Assembly (NCBI GenBank): GCA_961205875.1
Contig: OY540813.1
Span: 26,259,001-26,323,000 of the forward strand
Length of the DNA stretch: 64,000 bases
DNA from: Sialis fuliginosa
Taxonomy: Eukaryota > Arthropoda > Insecta > Megaloptera > Sialidae
Reading direction: 5' to 3'
Positions 38,261 to 49,244 of the stretch are shown piece by piece. The position numbers and the translations under genes were made by a program. Position 1 is the first letter of the stretch. Every line of letters starts with the position of its first letter. The notes beneath the pieces are model-generated. The model had not been told where the DNA came from and ran no database searches. It worked only from the letters and a program-made list of their open reading frames with translations.

Positions 38261-38609
38261 AATAAGTTGGTTGCAAATGGCAAGAGAACTGTCATTGTTA
38301 ATTCAGCGAATAGTGGACACTGTTTTCACACCAAGTAAAAAATAATTGTTTGCTTACTAAACTCGGTTTATGTCATCAATTTTTCTGCGACCTTCCTAGG
38401 AGTCGCGACCCACACTTTGAGAATCACTGTTCTATACTTGTGTCGGCATGTCAAAAGAAACGCAACAATGATTTTTTCTATGCTGGTCGGGACTTGCAAA
38501 TTCGAATAAAATTAAAGGTTGTTTTACACCGGCATATGGAGCATTTATAAAGGTTGTTTTAGGCATTTTGACCAGTTTATATATAATTCATAAATAATAA
38601 TTAGCAAAG

Positions 38610-38656
38610 ATTTACTTACTTTCAAATATAAAAAATGTTGATATGCAGATTTGAAC
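38610..38656 (-). other. Possible first exon of the DUF4806-type gene
   Basis: On the minus strand an ATG at 38654-38656 opens 13 codons (MFKSAYQHFLYLK or close) ending exactly at a perfect GTAAGT donor. It lies upstream of, and in the same orientation as, the five-exon gene, with the 1.8-kb hAT element in between. Its phase does not match the next exon without a change, so this is a weak call. Confidence 0.2.
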
Positions 38657-39069
38657 ATACCCTATTACACTTACAATTAAATTTTATCACTATTTTTTAC
38701 CACAGTGAATAATTCGGTTCTTTCACAATTTTTTTTATACACTTGATCGATTCTATGAGGTTTTTTTTATAAAACTAACATATTTCATATTCAGAAACAA
38801 CATGTATATTAAAACATTTTAATAAAAAAAAAATATTTTTTTATAATCTATACTTCATACTTGCAATTCAAGTATAAATGTTTGCTACTAATTTTACTTA
38901 GAACTGCATTCAAATTAAATTTTAAATCTGCATAAGTCACAATTTTATAAAAATGCAAAATAAATATACCAAGTTTTATACTTGAAACTACACAGCAGAA
39001 TTAGAAGATTACATAAAACTATATGATTGTAAGAGACACTAGTAAAAATATAAACAAATCTAAAGTAAT

Positions 39070-39640
39070 TAAAGTTTTACAATTTTTCAATCACTTTTTG
39101 CAATTTGGATTACGTATTTCAGTTAGTCATTTTTTTGATAACTGTAGTAAGATTAGACTACAAATAGGTATAGAAATTTTACAAAATTTTAGACTTGAAA
39201 TTACAAACAAGAATTGTAAAAATACATAGCGCTCATGACTTGAAAGAAATTTTGTAAAAATGCAAACAGAATTTTCAAAAAAAAAGTAATGATTTGTAAA
39301 TTTCCTGTAATTGTAACTGCAAGTTTCGGTTAGTAATTTTACTATTAATCTTGGTAAAATCAAAATCCGAATATGTGTAGAAATTTTACAAAGTTTTAGA
39401 CTTGAAATTACAAATAAGAATTGTAAAAATACATAGCGCTCATGACTTGAATGAATTTTTGTAAAAATGCAAACAGAATTTGAAAAAATAAATAATGATT
39501 TGTAAATTTCCAATCACTTCTTGAGATTGTAATTGCAAATTTTGGTTAGTAATTTTACAGATAATTGTGGTAAAATTAAATTCCGAATATGTATGGAAAT
39601 TTTACAAAACTTTAGATTTAATTCTACAACTTTGAATGGT
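39070..39640. repeat. Right subterminal tandem array, 207-216-bp unit
   Basis: GAAATTTTAC anchors recur at 39173, 39380 and 39596; TAGT..TTTT anchors recur at 39124, 39331 and 39547. Copies are diverged but share ACTTGAAATTACAAA and TACATAGCGCTCATGACTTG. GTAATTTTAC and TTGTAAAA motifs are abundant, as in the left array. The 128-codon minus frame here (39127-39513) is a repeat by-product. Similar motifs continue to the terminus at 39830. Confidence 0.8.
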
Positions 39641-39830
39641 AAAATTACAACAAGTTTCTGACGAATACAAAAAATTTGTAAAATTGCAACCTGCTTAGTA
39701 CTCTTGTTATTACAAATTGCAATATTACTACGAATGCGTTTGAAAATTCCAATACAATACGAGAGTTTGTAATTTTACAAAGCAACTGCTTAGTAAAAAT
39801 GTAGTAAATTTACAAAAATTTTTAACAGTG

Positions 39831-42394
39831 TATAACATATAAAGAATCGATAAGAATATTAAATCTGTATGCTGACTGCACAAAGAAAATATTTTGAGCA
39901 CTACTTACATATGTTATGGATAATACGTATGCCACGAAAACTACTTAACAGATTTTGTTGTTACTTTCACTATTAGGAAATCTTAAGTCAGAAGTTCTCA
40001 AAATGTGGATCGCGAGAAAATTTTTAAAAAATCACACACCAAGAAACGTACAATAGGGAATTTTCGATATTCACATAAAAAATTCTAATTCATATTTTTA
40101 TTAAACGTTAAAAAATTACTAATTAAATTTAATAATTTGTGATATAACACCATATATTGACCATTTTTTTTACATATCTTAATTAAATGTATTAAACAAA
40201 ATACTGAAAAAATTATAATGCGACCTTTTTCCATTTCTCTCACAAGTCGAATGGGTCGAATTAAATATTAGAATGATAACTGATGTATGTCAGACCCGTA
40301 CTGAGGAATTTTTGATAATTTCTAATAAAAATTAACAGAAAAATCAAATTGATATTGATGAAATTTAACCATTAGCTTATAATAGATACTTAGATCAGGC
40401 AGGTGTTAAGAAAAATTTATAATTGATGTTTTCACTGTACGTGAGCATTCACTAATTTTGAATTACAAGTGGACGAAGCCACAGGGAAATTCTAATATAT
40501 TATAATATTTTTGAATGAAACATGTAAATTACATAAACAATAATATAAAACACTTAATTCGTTGACATAAAACCAAATTACCATGTAATGTAGTACGTAA
40601 AATATCAATCATATTATTAAAACACTACCATACGTCATAAAATATACCCCGGGACTTAATAATTATGAGGTTGGGAAAATAACTCACACACTATTATGAA
40701 TTGATTTCCTACACAGACATTTTAACAGAGTTACTGGAACGGTGCCACTCCTGTCATAAATAATGACGTAAATGTGTAGGTACATGCAGTGGCGGGCCTA
40801 CATTAATTATGAAAGTTAATAATTTCACAACGTGCGTCAAGACATATATTAAGATTTAAATGAATACACTGAAGGTATTGTAAAGTTTACTCTTTCGTGT
40901 ACTAAATAAAAATTAGTAAAAAGTTTGAGTTTTCTTCACATAATTTTAGTTATTTTCCATTACATATTGCAGTTAATATTTATTTATGTTTATACATTTA
41001 TAGACTATGCAATGAAAATATTTTGAAACTTTTGAGACTTTATAAAATGGCTTAGAGGCAATTTAGTCCATTTTGATTGTTATTACTATTACTAAAGTCA
41101 GATCAAGAACGTTTTAAGAAAAAAATGAATTGATATTTTTAAATAAAATGTATAAAACTGAACCTTTTCATTTCAAAATACACGCGAGCGAAGTAACGGA
41201 AAATTTGTAGTATAAGATCTGACCAGAAAAACTTTCATACTCACAATCAGATGACAAAAATAGTTATGGAAAACTAAAAATTTTCTGTATAATACATTTT
41301 ATCATTTTTTACTGTATATTTTTATAACTTTTAAAAACGTTTGATATTATACTATCTATTGTACATAAGTATATTTTATCAAACTCGTGTGAAATAACAT
41401 TTATTTATTCAAATATTTGTAAGATTAGCAATTTTAAAATAAAAGATCCCATGTGACCATCTCACGTGCCCCCAATGAATAAATCGTAAAGAAGTGTAGT
41501 TCACCATCTTCTTGTGCGGCCATTATATTATCACACAATGGGACCGTTCAGAGGTACACAATACACCGCTTTTGTGGTGCGATGTGAAATGGTCGTATAA
41601 AATTTCCAATTCTATTGTCTGCACATTGTCTATTTATTTATGGAATGCAATTTAAACATTTTATAAATATTCTTGTATTTGTAATTGTCTCAATGTTAAC
41701 AATGTTTATATAAGGTAGGTATTAATTTTTAATTTTTAATACACTCTCAGATAGGTACATTTTGTTGGATATTTTTGTCTTGACTTGTAAATATGCATGT
41801 CATACAATGGAAATAATGTAACAGAATATAATATACTGTAGGCGAAAAGTTTGGACAGAAAATTTAAAATTAAATCTTTCAAGAAAGAAAGTTTATGTAT
41901 ATGTAAATATACCTCCAAATACCTGTTCTCACATACCTATTTCATTACTGTATCACAATGGATTCTCCAGATATTAAATAAAAACTGATTTTGGATAAAA
42001 TCTTTAGAAGTACATGATAAGTTTATTTATGTCAAATAAGCTTTGAGGGTTTTTTCAGCTATAAATCCATTATCTAATTTGACTATATTTTCTTATGGTA
42101 TCAAAAACAGGAATGGAAATACAGGATGTTCACAGGATCAAGAAGTTTTAATACAAATTCAATACTGATATTTTTTTAAAGTATTTTACTTTACTGAAAC
42201 GATGCAACCCTATGCACACGAGACGAGACAAAATGTATAATTAATTGCTTCTTTCATAAAAATTAAGTCTGTCTCGTTCCAATCTCATCTCGTACACGCA
42301 AAGAAGACCGAGAAAAATACCTATCTCGTGTAGATTTTTTCTAAAAAAAAAAAATGAAATATAACGAATCTTATAATATAATATATTATTTGTA
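39831..42394. other. Anonymous AT-rich DNA with isolated hAT-like ends
   Basis: No gene recognised. CAGAAGTTCTCAAAATGTGG near 39989 resembles the end of the 1.8-kb hAT element, but no matching far end or target duplication could be shown. CAGTGGCGGGCCTACATTAA near 40787 resembles another hAT end. A block rich in GAGACGAGAC and CTCGT units lies at 42215-42330 and recurs near 43860-43945. Confidence 0.4.
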
Positions 42395-43027
42395 CAGTAA
42401 TACCTCGCAATAACGACGTAATTGGGACCGGACCCTCGCCGTTAAGTGAAAAACGCCGGTAAGTTAATTAAGGCTTTTTTTGTGCCTCGTGAGTGCCTGC
42501 AAACAAAACTACGTATTATGTACTAATATACATATATTTAATGTGCAATAACAGTTACTATAAAAGAGTGATAGGAAGGGAAATTTACACAATGTTCATT
42601 TTTTATTATAGGTATATTTAGTACGTACAGTAAATGATTTACAACTGAAAAATAAATGGAAATATAAAAAGATTTAAGAGTACTATTATTGCGAAACGCC
42701 GATCACCGAGTATCCGTTATTGGTAGGTGTTACCAGGGCCGTAACTACCACCGGGGTAGTGGGGCAGTGCCCCGGAGCTTCCGAGGGCAGGGGGGGCCCG
42801 CGGCTGAGTAAAACTTTTCTTTTAGTTTGGTTCTAACTTGAAAATATTATACTTATTGCAAATTTTGTTTTTTTTTCGTTGTCAATTTGAATTTTACACT
42901 TATTAAATTCAAATTGGCGACCAAAAAAAAGGTCTTCAATTTTTATTTTTGCATATTTTGGGGGGAGGCTCGGTCACTTCTTGCCTCGGGGCCCCCGAGC
43001 TTCTAGTTACGACCCTGAGTGTTACTG
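42395..43027. mobile_element. Tigger/pogo-like MITE interrupted by a hAT element
   Basis: The left end is CAGTAATACCTCGCAATAAC. The right end, reverse-complemented, is CAGTAACACCTACCAATAAC. TA lies on both sides (42393-42394 and 43028-43029). Removing the 284-bp hAT insertion and one 8-bp copy leaves about 341 bp. Such ends fit Tigger-type Tc1/mariner MITEs. The insertion sits 2 bp inside the right terminus. Confidence 0.75.
42734..43017. mobile_element. hAT MITE, 284 bp, nested in the Tigger-like MITE
   Basis: The ends CAGGGCCGTAACTA and (reverse-complemented) CAGGGTCGTAACTA are near-perfect inverted repeats. GGTGTTAC (42726-42733) and AGTGTTAC (43018-43025) form an 8-bp target duplication with one mismatch. 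It is GC-rich at both ends, with an internal inverted pair around TCAATTTGAATTT. Confidence 0.85.
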
Positions 43028-43072
43028 TATATTATATTACTTATGATTGATTTTAACAACTAAAACCAAGTA

Positions 43073-43769
43073 CAGGGTGTCTCGTAAACATACCGACAAA
43101 CTTTAAGGAATTGTAGAGGACATCAGAACAATTGCTTTTTGTCAATAAACCTATGTTCGCAAATGAGCCGTTTTAACAGTTGAGCAAAAGAAAATATCCC
43201 GCACAAAAGTAATGACGGAAATAATAGTTCAAAGTGTACTGATCAAAAGTCGTTAAGGACGTTACCTACGAAAATCCATCATTTCTGCTCCAGGGTACAT
43301 TCAAACATTTTATGTTTAATACATGATTTTATATCTAGGTATATTTATCTCCTAAATGTTCAAATTTTAGAAAAATTTGTAAAGAGTAAAAACTACTAAG
43401 AATTAGCCAATGAATGCAAAGAAATTTTTTAGAACCTTGGTGACATTAAGTTTTAGTTTTTTTGGTTGGGCACTTTTTTATAAAATTATTAAATGTTATA
43501 AAACATTCTAAAAAATATATTTTTTCATTATTTGGTTAGTTCCAAACACTTTTCATCCTCTGCCAAAGTTTCAAAAAATTGATCCTTTAGGAGATAAACA
43601 TAAAAATAAACACAAACATAGAATATTTGGGTACCCTCTGGAGTAGAAATTATGAATTTATATATTTACTTTGAAATATAATTTCCTCAAGTTTGTGTGG
43701 GGTCCTTTCATTTGCTCTATTGTTAAAACAACTCCCGAAAGTTTGTCAATATGTTTACGGGACACCCTG
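43073..43769. mobile_element. Long-TIR element with CAGGGTGTC ends, TA flanks
   Basis: The left end is CAGGGTGTCTCGTAAACATA. The right end, reverse-complemented, is CAGGGTGTCCCGTAAACATA. The match continues to GACAAACTTT (about 3 mismatches in 32). Inner sequence is also inverted (for example TCTGCTCCAGGGTAC against TCTACTCCAGAGGGTAC), making a long imperfect palindrome centred near 43420. TA flanks both sides. No transposase. I recognise such ends as common in insects but cannot assign a superfamily. Confidence 0.75.
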
Positions 43770-46028
43770 TATAGTAAATTTATACTTATAAATTATTAAT
43801 AATCCTTTTAAAATCAAGACATAAATAAAATGAATATCGTCTTATATCATCAAAATTTCAGACGGTCTCGTCTTATTCATATTCAAATAGCATCTTCTCG
43901 TCCAAATTTAAACTAATCTCGTCTCTGTTTCGATCTCGTTTCATCAGTATCAGTTTCCAAAGCTAAAACGATTGAGCAATAATGAATCCGACTACGTCAT
44001 CACAAAATAAAAACAAATTGAATGAAAAATTTATTAGCTACTAAAATAATAATAAAAGTATCCATACATACATATATAAAAGACCTTATCTGCAATAAAA
44101 TGTTTGTTTACATTGTAGCCATACTCTTAAGTGAAGCGTTTGTAATTTTGCGTTCGACTGACCTAATAAATACACCAAAACTGTATTTGTTTCACAGAAT
44201 TTGGCAGAACCGTGGAATATTGATAGTTATTGTTGGTAGAACGTCAATATCTGAACCTGTATTACTCGCTAAATGAATTGCGTACAAATTATTCTTTCCC
44301 TTTAATATATTGCTTTCATGTCAACCCCTTGTTTTTGGTTATTTTTTATTTATGTATTTTCCACGTTTAGTACTTTGTTATATGAGGAAAAGTTTTTATT
44401 TTCAAATTGAAATGAAACAGTTGATGGTTCAGAGAGTATTACATAAATAATTAGTTTGAGGAATTCACATTATCGATTGTGAAATGTTATTAATTTTCAA
44501 TGAACTTTTTGGTTTTAATAGGTTCAATATACTTCCTTAACTAAATTTCAACGCAACATTTTAAAATATTTCAAGATAAGCATTGATTTTCGTGTTTCAT
44601 ATCGAAATCGGAAAAAAAAACAGGAAATGTTTATGGAATGAACACTCTGTCCATCTGTCTGTGTGTCACACGCTTCTAATTTCCGAACCACGTAGTTTAG
44701 AAAACTAAATTCTTCTTGAATTAAAATATACGAAAAAGGTACGAAAAAAAAATTACAAAAAATTGTGGGCGAAAAGTGGTCTAAAAAAACCACCCCAACA
44801 TGTGGGGTATCAAATGAAAGCTGCTGACTTGAAGAACTTTAATATACAAACAATAATTTCATACATATCCTTGAACATATCGAAGGGAAAATCTGGAAAT
44901 GTATATAATCAATTTATCATGCTGATGAGATTACATGGAAAGTACCACAAGTTGTATTTTCTTTTGTTATTTTAAAAATAATTGTACGAGATCCAGCTTA
45001 CACATATAAAATTATGTTATAGTATTAACCTAAACATAGTCGAATAATAAATAGAAAAATTGTATATAATAACCATACATTAGAAGAAGGGATATGTTGT
45101 TTTGGTAAGTCGAAGTTTTAATTAACAATTAATGAGATTTTGTGTTTGTCGATACGGAACACTAATTGAACGAGACTCGACTCGCACTTGACCCATTATT
45201 TTTTTTATAATAATAGTATTAAAAGTATAATTAACACCCAAGTTTAACTTGACATTTGATTGCAATTATTTATTACTTAAGAATACCATTAACTATTTGT
45301 AAATTCTCGACAAACGGTTCATGTTTGAAAGTAAACCCCGATATAATTCAGAAAGTTATTATAAAATTTATTAAATCTAATTGAAAGGAAAATAGCGTTT
45401 AGAAATACAACAGAATAAGCAAAATGAAGAATAAATAATGGCATTTAAGAATAAGAATTGTTCTATACATTCGGTAAGGACCGCCTCTGAAAATTTTCAA
45501 TTAATAATTCATAAACATCTCAGTTTGTTTTTCGAATAATGAAATGTCGTTGTTTTCAAATAATTATTGTGAGATAAATTTATAAATATATATACCTATG
45601 TATATTCCATTCCTTTTAAACGTCTCTTGTGATTAAAAATCTGCCGTTCTTTTTAATAATAATCTTTAGATTTGATATTTGTATAAAATAAAAATGCTAG
45701 AATACAAAATATTTTACTTACATTAATAATTAATCGTTTTTATTGTTGAATTTATCTGAAATAAAAATAAGACAATTAATCATATGTTATACATACATTT
45801 CAAGACATGTGACATATATTTACATTATATATTATAATATTATATAGTATTATAAAAGAAATATCGTAATGGTAAAAAAAGTTACTATCCCACGTCAGAA
45901 AACTGAGTGATAAATTGAAAAATAAATATTTTCTGTGTAACAAGTCGAGCAAAGCTAAAAATTCTTATCAAAATAGTTATGTGTATATCTAGTGCGCAAA
46001 ATAACATTTTTTGCATAAGAATGTTTAA
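43770..46028. other. Dispersed-repeat fragments, no gene
   Basis: At 44640-44830 a TCTGTCCATCTGTCTGTGTG run precedes a GGGGTATCAAATGAAAG motif, and at 45150-45200 ATACGGAACACTAATTGAAC precedes ACTCGCACTTGACC. Both patterns are common parts of insect dispersed repeats. Nothing else is recognised. Confidence 0.4.
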
Positions 46029-46639
46029 CACTAGATTGCCGGATGTTTTTTTTTGCCTGAAATGAGCCAATTTGACTCAAACATCAAAATTGAAGTTTTA
46101 AAAAAAATTTTTATGTTATTTGAAAGAAACTTTATTCAAAACAATTTTTACATATATGTATATTCTGTTTTTAAAATAAATTTTCCGCAGATTTTTTTAT
46201 TACATTTAGCACAGATACCTTTACTTCTATTTCTTCTGCATGACACATGAACTTGACAATTCAACCGTTTTTCAATATTCTGTATATTAAATGTGCAAGT
46301 TTGCAATAGATTTCTAACTAGTAAATTGACAAGTTTGAACATGAAAACTCTCGCATCAGAGTGTTTACAAAAAAAAATTATGCACAAGAAATAAGTACAT
46401 GTGTGTAAAACGACCAAAATATTTAATGAGTCAATTTGACTCAAATCCGTCAAAATAGGTATAGTACATATGGATTTTTGGAACTTAGAAGTGGGGAGGG
46501 GAAGGAATTAGTATTTGTATACATTTTATAATTCTATTTAAAACCAACATATGTTTTAAAAAGAATTATTTAATTTTTTCTATATATATAGCCATAAAAT
46601 CGTAAATGAGTCAAATTGACTCGCTCCGTCAATCTAGTG
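46029..46639. mobile_element. piggyBac-like element, internally deleted
   Basis: TTAA flanks both sides (46025-46028 and 46640-46643). Inverted ends are CACTAGATTGCCGGATG and (reverse-complemented) CACTAGATTGACGGAG, followed by sequence sharing TGAGTCAATTTGACTC. A TTAA target is the hallmark of piggyBac. At 611 bp it is far shorter than an autonomous element and retains only the C-terminal part of a transposase on the minus strand. Confidence 0.75.
46148..46453 (-). pseudogene. piggyBac-like transposase, C-terminal remnant
   Basis: The 101-codon frame ends in a Cys-rich block: LNCQVHVSCRR, SKGICAKCNKKICGKF. C-x2-C..C-x2-C spacing with a basic linker fits the Cys-rich zinc-binding tail that ends piggyBac transposases. 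The preceding RVFMFKLVNLLVRNLL is a plausible match to the helix before that tail. The catalytic Asp residues lie upstream in intact proteins and are absent here. Its place next to the left terminus is where a minus-strand transposase should end. Confidence 0.5.
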
Positions 46640-47084
46640 TTAATAATCGAACGTGAGGTGTTGACAATATATTCCCTACACACCAATAACATTAATTTTA
46701 ATATAATATAATGCATTGTGACTATTGCAGTGTAGTTTCATAGAGAACACAAACTATTATAACTGTCTGTCTCAGAATTTGTTCATTCTGGAATTTTGAG
46801 GTGAATTACATCTATACATAGTTAATAATTGATAGTAAATAATAAATTAAATATTTATTGCTGTTTACATGTATATAATAGTTAGTGATTGTATTTGCAT
46901 GCAAAAACTATGGTAAAGAACGATGCCAACTATGGAAAGAGTTAATCGCAAAAAAATTACTCCCACCGTACAACATAAGCTCTCTGTTGAGCACAATAGA
47001 AATAGAAATATATAAAATAATTTATAACTTTATAATTAAGTCAAAAATACAATTGTAACAGCCAGTTAGGATAATTATGTAATA

Positions 47085-47174
47085 CAGTCGTTGAGAATAG
47101 CGTCAGTGCACCTCTGTGGCAGCTGAAGAATCAGAAGCATACGGAGCTGTATGGGAGCAATTCGACAACGACTG
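47085..47174. repeat. 90-bp mini element with CAGTCGTTG ends, TA flanks
   Basis: CAGTCGTTG at the left and CAACGACTG at the right are perfect inverted repeats flanked by TA. It may be a very small pogo-like MITE, or chance symmetry in a larger dispersed repeat, since 47241-47340 next to it is repetitive. Confidence 0.45.
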
Positions 47175-47240
47175 TATAGGCTAAGATAGAAATAAGAACC
47201 TATTGTCTGTTCCTGGGACGTTACCTGTGGATGAAATGGG

Positions 47241-47340
47241 CTTCGTGACTGTTTCCTGCCCTGATTACCCCAGGGCACTTCCCGATCCCCCCAGTCATCC
47301 ATGTCTGGTAGTGGCATAGTGACGTTAATAACTGGCTGTA
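47241..47340. repeat. Dispersed repeat, copy 1 (pairs with 58812-58912)
   Basis: CTTCGTGACTGT..TGCCCTGAT..CC..GCAC.TCCC..TC.TCATG.CTGGT and AATAACTGGCT occur in the same order at 58812-58912, about 70 percent alike by eye. The 80-codon minus frame across it (47075-47317) is therefore probably repeat-derived, not a gene. Confidence 0.5.
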
Positions 47341-48132
47341 TATGAAAATAAATGCCAAAAAAAAGGTTAGTGCTTGATAGTAAATAATAAATTTACTGTT
47401 TTAACTTAACTAGATTTATTAACTTATTAACTATTCCACACAAATTCTCGATATATAATAACTTATTTTGTTATTACGATAGTTCATTTGACAAAAGCAG
47501 ATACTCGACACACTACCTATTACCTATATTACATTTTCTGAAATATTTTAGTTTACAGAACACCTATATATTTATTGATTTTATAAAATGATAAAATATG
47601 TCTTAAAGAGGTAATATTAATTGTCACGTTTAAAATGTAACTAAATTGTCAAAATATTAACCGAGTCTCTTCAATTTGACTGATATCGAAATGATTCATT
47701 ATTTCATTTTCTATCTTTCTGTTTGATTTATGGAAATTGTTCAAAGTTCATTATACAGTTAAGATCATTGAAAAGAAAATGAGTTCAAAGATCGTAAAAA
47801 ATGCTGACTAAAGATGAAACTGTACGAGTAATAAAAAGGTTAGTTCATTATTTCACTTCTAATTACAGTTATAACTCATAATTCGTTCTTATGACTGTGC
47901 ATATAATATTGCATATAATGTATGTATTGAATCGTTTTAATTTTACCTAATGTAAGAATAATTATCCATTAGTCTTTGTATGCCCAGTTTCATAAACGAT
48001 AGTTACCTTCAGTTTATATCAAATTATTTGGTTATTATTTTAACCAATCAGAGTAGTTAACTGACTATTGAATTTATCTCATTGTAATCAATTGTTTAAT
48101 ATTTAAAATATAATAATATTTTTAAACAACTA

Positions 48133-48200
48133 CAGTCGGATCTCTTTTTATGCGGATCATTTTCATGCCTTGCGATATTTTATCCAAACTAGAGTGAGGT
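48133..48200 (+). repeat. Solitary Tigger-like terminus
   Basis: CAGTCGGATCTCTTTTTATG preceded by TA resembles the left end of the element at 9622. No partner end was found nearby, so this is probably a truncated copy. Confidence 0.35.
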
Positions 48201-48650
48201 AACAAATAAAAGCTGACAATTCAAGTTATTTAAATATGTAAACGTTTCGTTATTGTAAAAATCAATATATTAAATAAAAATGTTAACACATATTGTTTAT
48301 TATATACGTGTGATTTAAAATAAAATTATTTTTGTTACACATTTTCTATGTTCTAGATTAGGTATCATTTTCCCCAAAATAAAATATTGGTCTTTAAATA
48401 TTAATAGGTATGTTTCGTCATGATAGTAACATGTACTAGTAAATGGTGCTCAAAATGTTCGTAAATAGTTTCGCTATCGTAATAATTTAAACACATATTA
48501 CTTTCTTATACCATGTATATGAAATATACATTAGTATAAGTAAGTATAGTGAAGCCGATTTTTTTCGAACTCCGGTTTTTGACGGAATTATCTATTTTGA
48601 CCTTCCCTGAATCCATTCTGACTATTTTGGCCATGATGTCTGTGTGTCCG

Positions 48651-48670
48651 TCTGTCTGTCTGTCTGTCTG
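48651..48670. repeat. TCTG microsatellite inside a dispersed repeat
   Basis: Five TCTG units preceded by TGTGTGTCCG. It lies in 48560-48760, which has the look of an insect dispersed repeat with an embedded GACA/GTCT run. Other such runs occur near 12470, 17335, 31595, 44650 and 60130. Confidence 0.8.
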
Positions 48671-49219
48671 TAAGCGCTGTAACTCAAATACGACAAATCG
48701 TAGAAGGCTGATATTTTATATTTAAAATTAATTTTTAGCTGGGAAGAAAACGTCTTATTTTTGAAAACGATCTTTCAACCGGATACGTATGTTTACCTAC
48801 ATCGATTTTTTAATTTTTCGAATTACTCTGAAACAGTGCAAAATAGAGAAAAATGGTCAAGTTAAAAAATGTAGGTAATATCTATATCTATAATTTATGT
48901 TCTATTCATTTTTTTGTAAAAACGAATTTTTGAAAAAAAAATTTATTATAATTCAAATGGTTCATAACAGAGAAAAAAATGTATAATGTAATGTAATAAA
49001 TTATAGATAATAACATACTCGACATTTTTTATCTAAAACATTTTTTTCTTATTTCAAAAATAATTTAAAAATCCAAAAATTTACAAGAGTAAACATCCGT
49101 TTTCAGTTATTACGTTAAAAAAATCACTTCTTATACATATAAAATTATTCATTTTGTTCTTTCTTGTTAGTTTGTTAGAAATGTTTTAATAAACAAAGAA
49201 TCACGTATACAATTCACTG

Positions 49220-49244
49220 TTAGGTTAGGTTAGGTTAGGTTAGG
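49220..49244 (+). repeat. Interstitial TTAGG repeats, five units
   Basis: Five perfect TTAGG units, the canonical arthropod telomere motif, inside ordinary AT-rich DNA. It may be an internal telomere-like remnant from break repair, or simply a pentanucleotide microsatellite. Confidence 0.95.

Larger units (their letters stand above)
36623..38429. mobile_element. hAT element, 1.8 kb, exact 8-bp target duplication
   Basis: The left end is CAGTATTTCTCAAACTTTTT. The right end, reverse-complemented, is CAGTGATTCTCAAAGTGTGG followed by GTCGCGACTCC. TTCTATAC at 36615-36622 is repeated exactly at 38430-38437. CAGTG..TTCTCAAA..GTCGCGAC termini are typical of one hAT branch. It carries a long internal inverted repeat (about 36881-38260) but no transposase. 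It sits between the broken DUF4806 gene and that gene's probable promoter side. Confidence 0.9.
33688..39830. mobile_element. 6.1-kb CMC/EnSpm-like (CACTA-type) transposon, degenerate
   Basis: The left terminus is CACTGTCAAAATTTTTTTTA. The right terminus, reverse-complemented, is CACTGTTAAAAATTTTTGTA. A TA precedes and follows, too short to prove a duplication. Just inside both ends lie long arrays rich in GTAATTTTAC and its variants: 219-bp units at the left, 207-216-bp units at the right. CACTR termini with repeat-filled subterminal regions are the architecture of CMC elements such as maize En/Spm, where a second protein binds subterminal motifs. The interior holds a minus-strand spliced DUF4806-type gene, now broken, and no recognisable DDE transposase. 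A hAT element splits the left end and another lies at 36623-38429. The superfamily assignment is inference. Confidence 0.65.

Noticed and set aside
39127-39513. 128-codon minus frame with an internal repeat
   Set aside because: It is the translation of the right subterminal tandem array.
39989-40282. Possible 294-bp hAT element (CAGAAGTTCTC to GATAACTG)
   Set aside because: The right end matches poorly and the 8-bp flanks TCTTAAGT and ATGTATGT agree at only four positions.
47075-47317. 80-codon minus frame rich in charged residues
   Set aside because: Half of it lies in a dispersed repeat shared with 58812-58912, where the frame is not kept.
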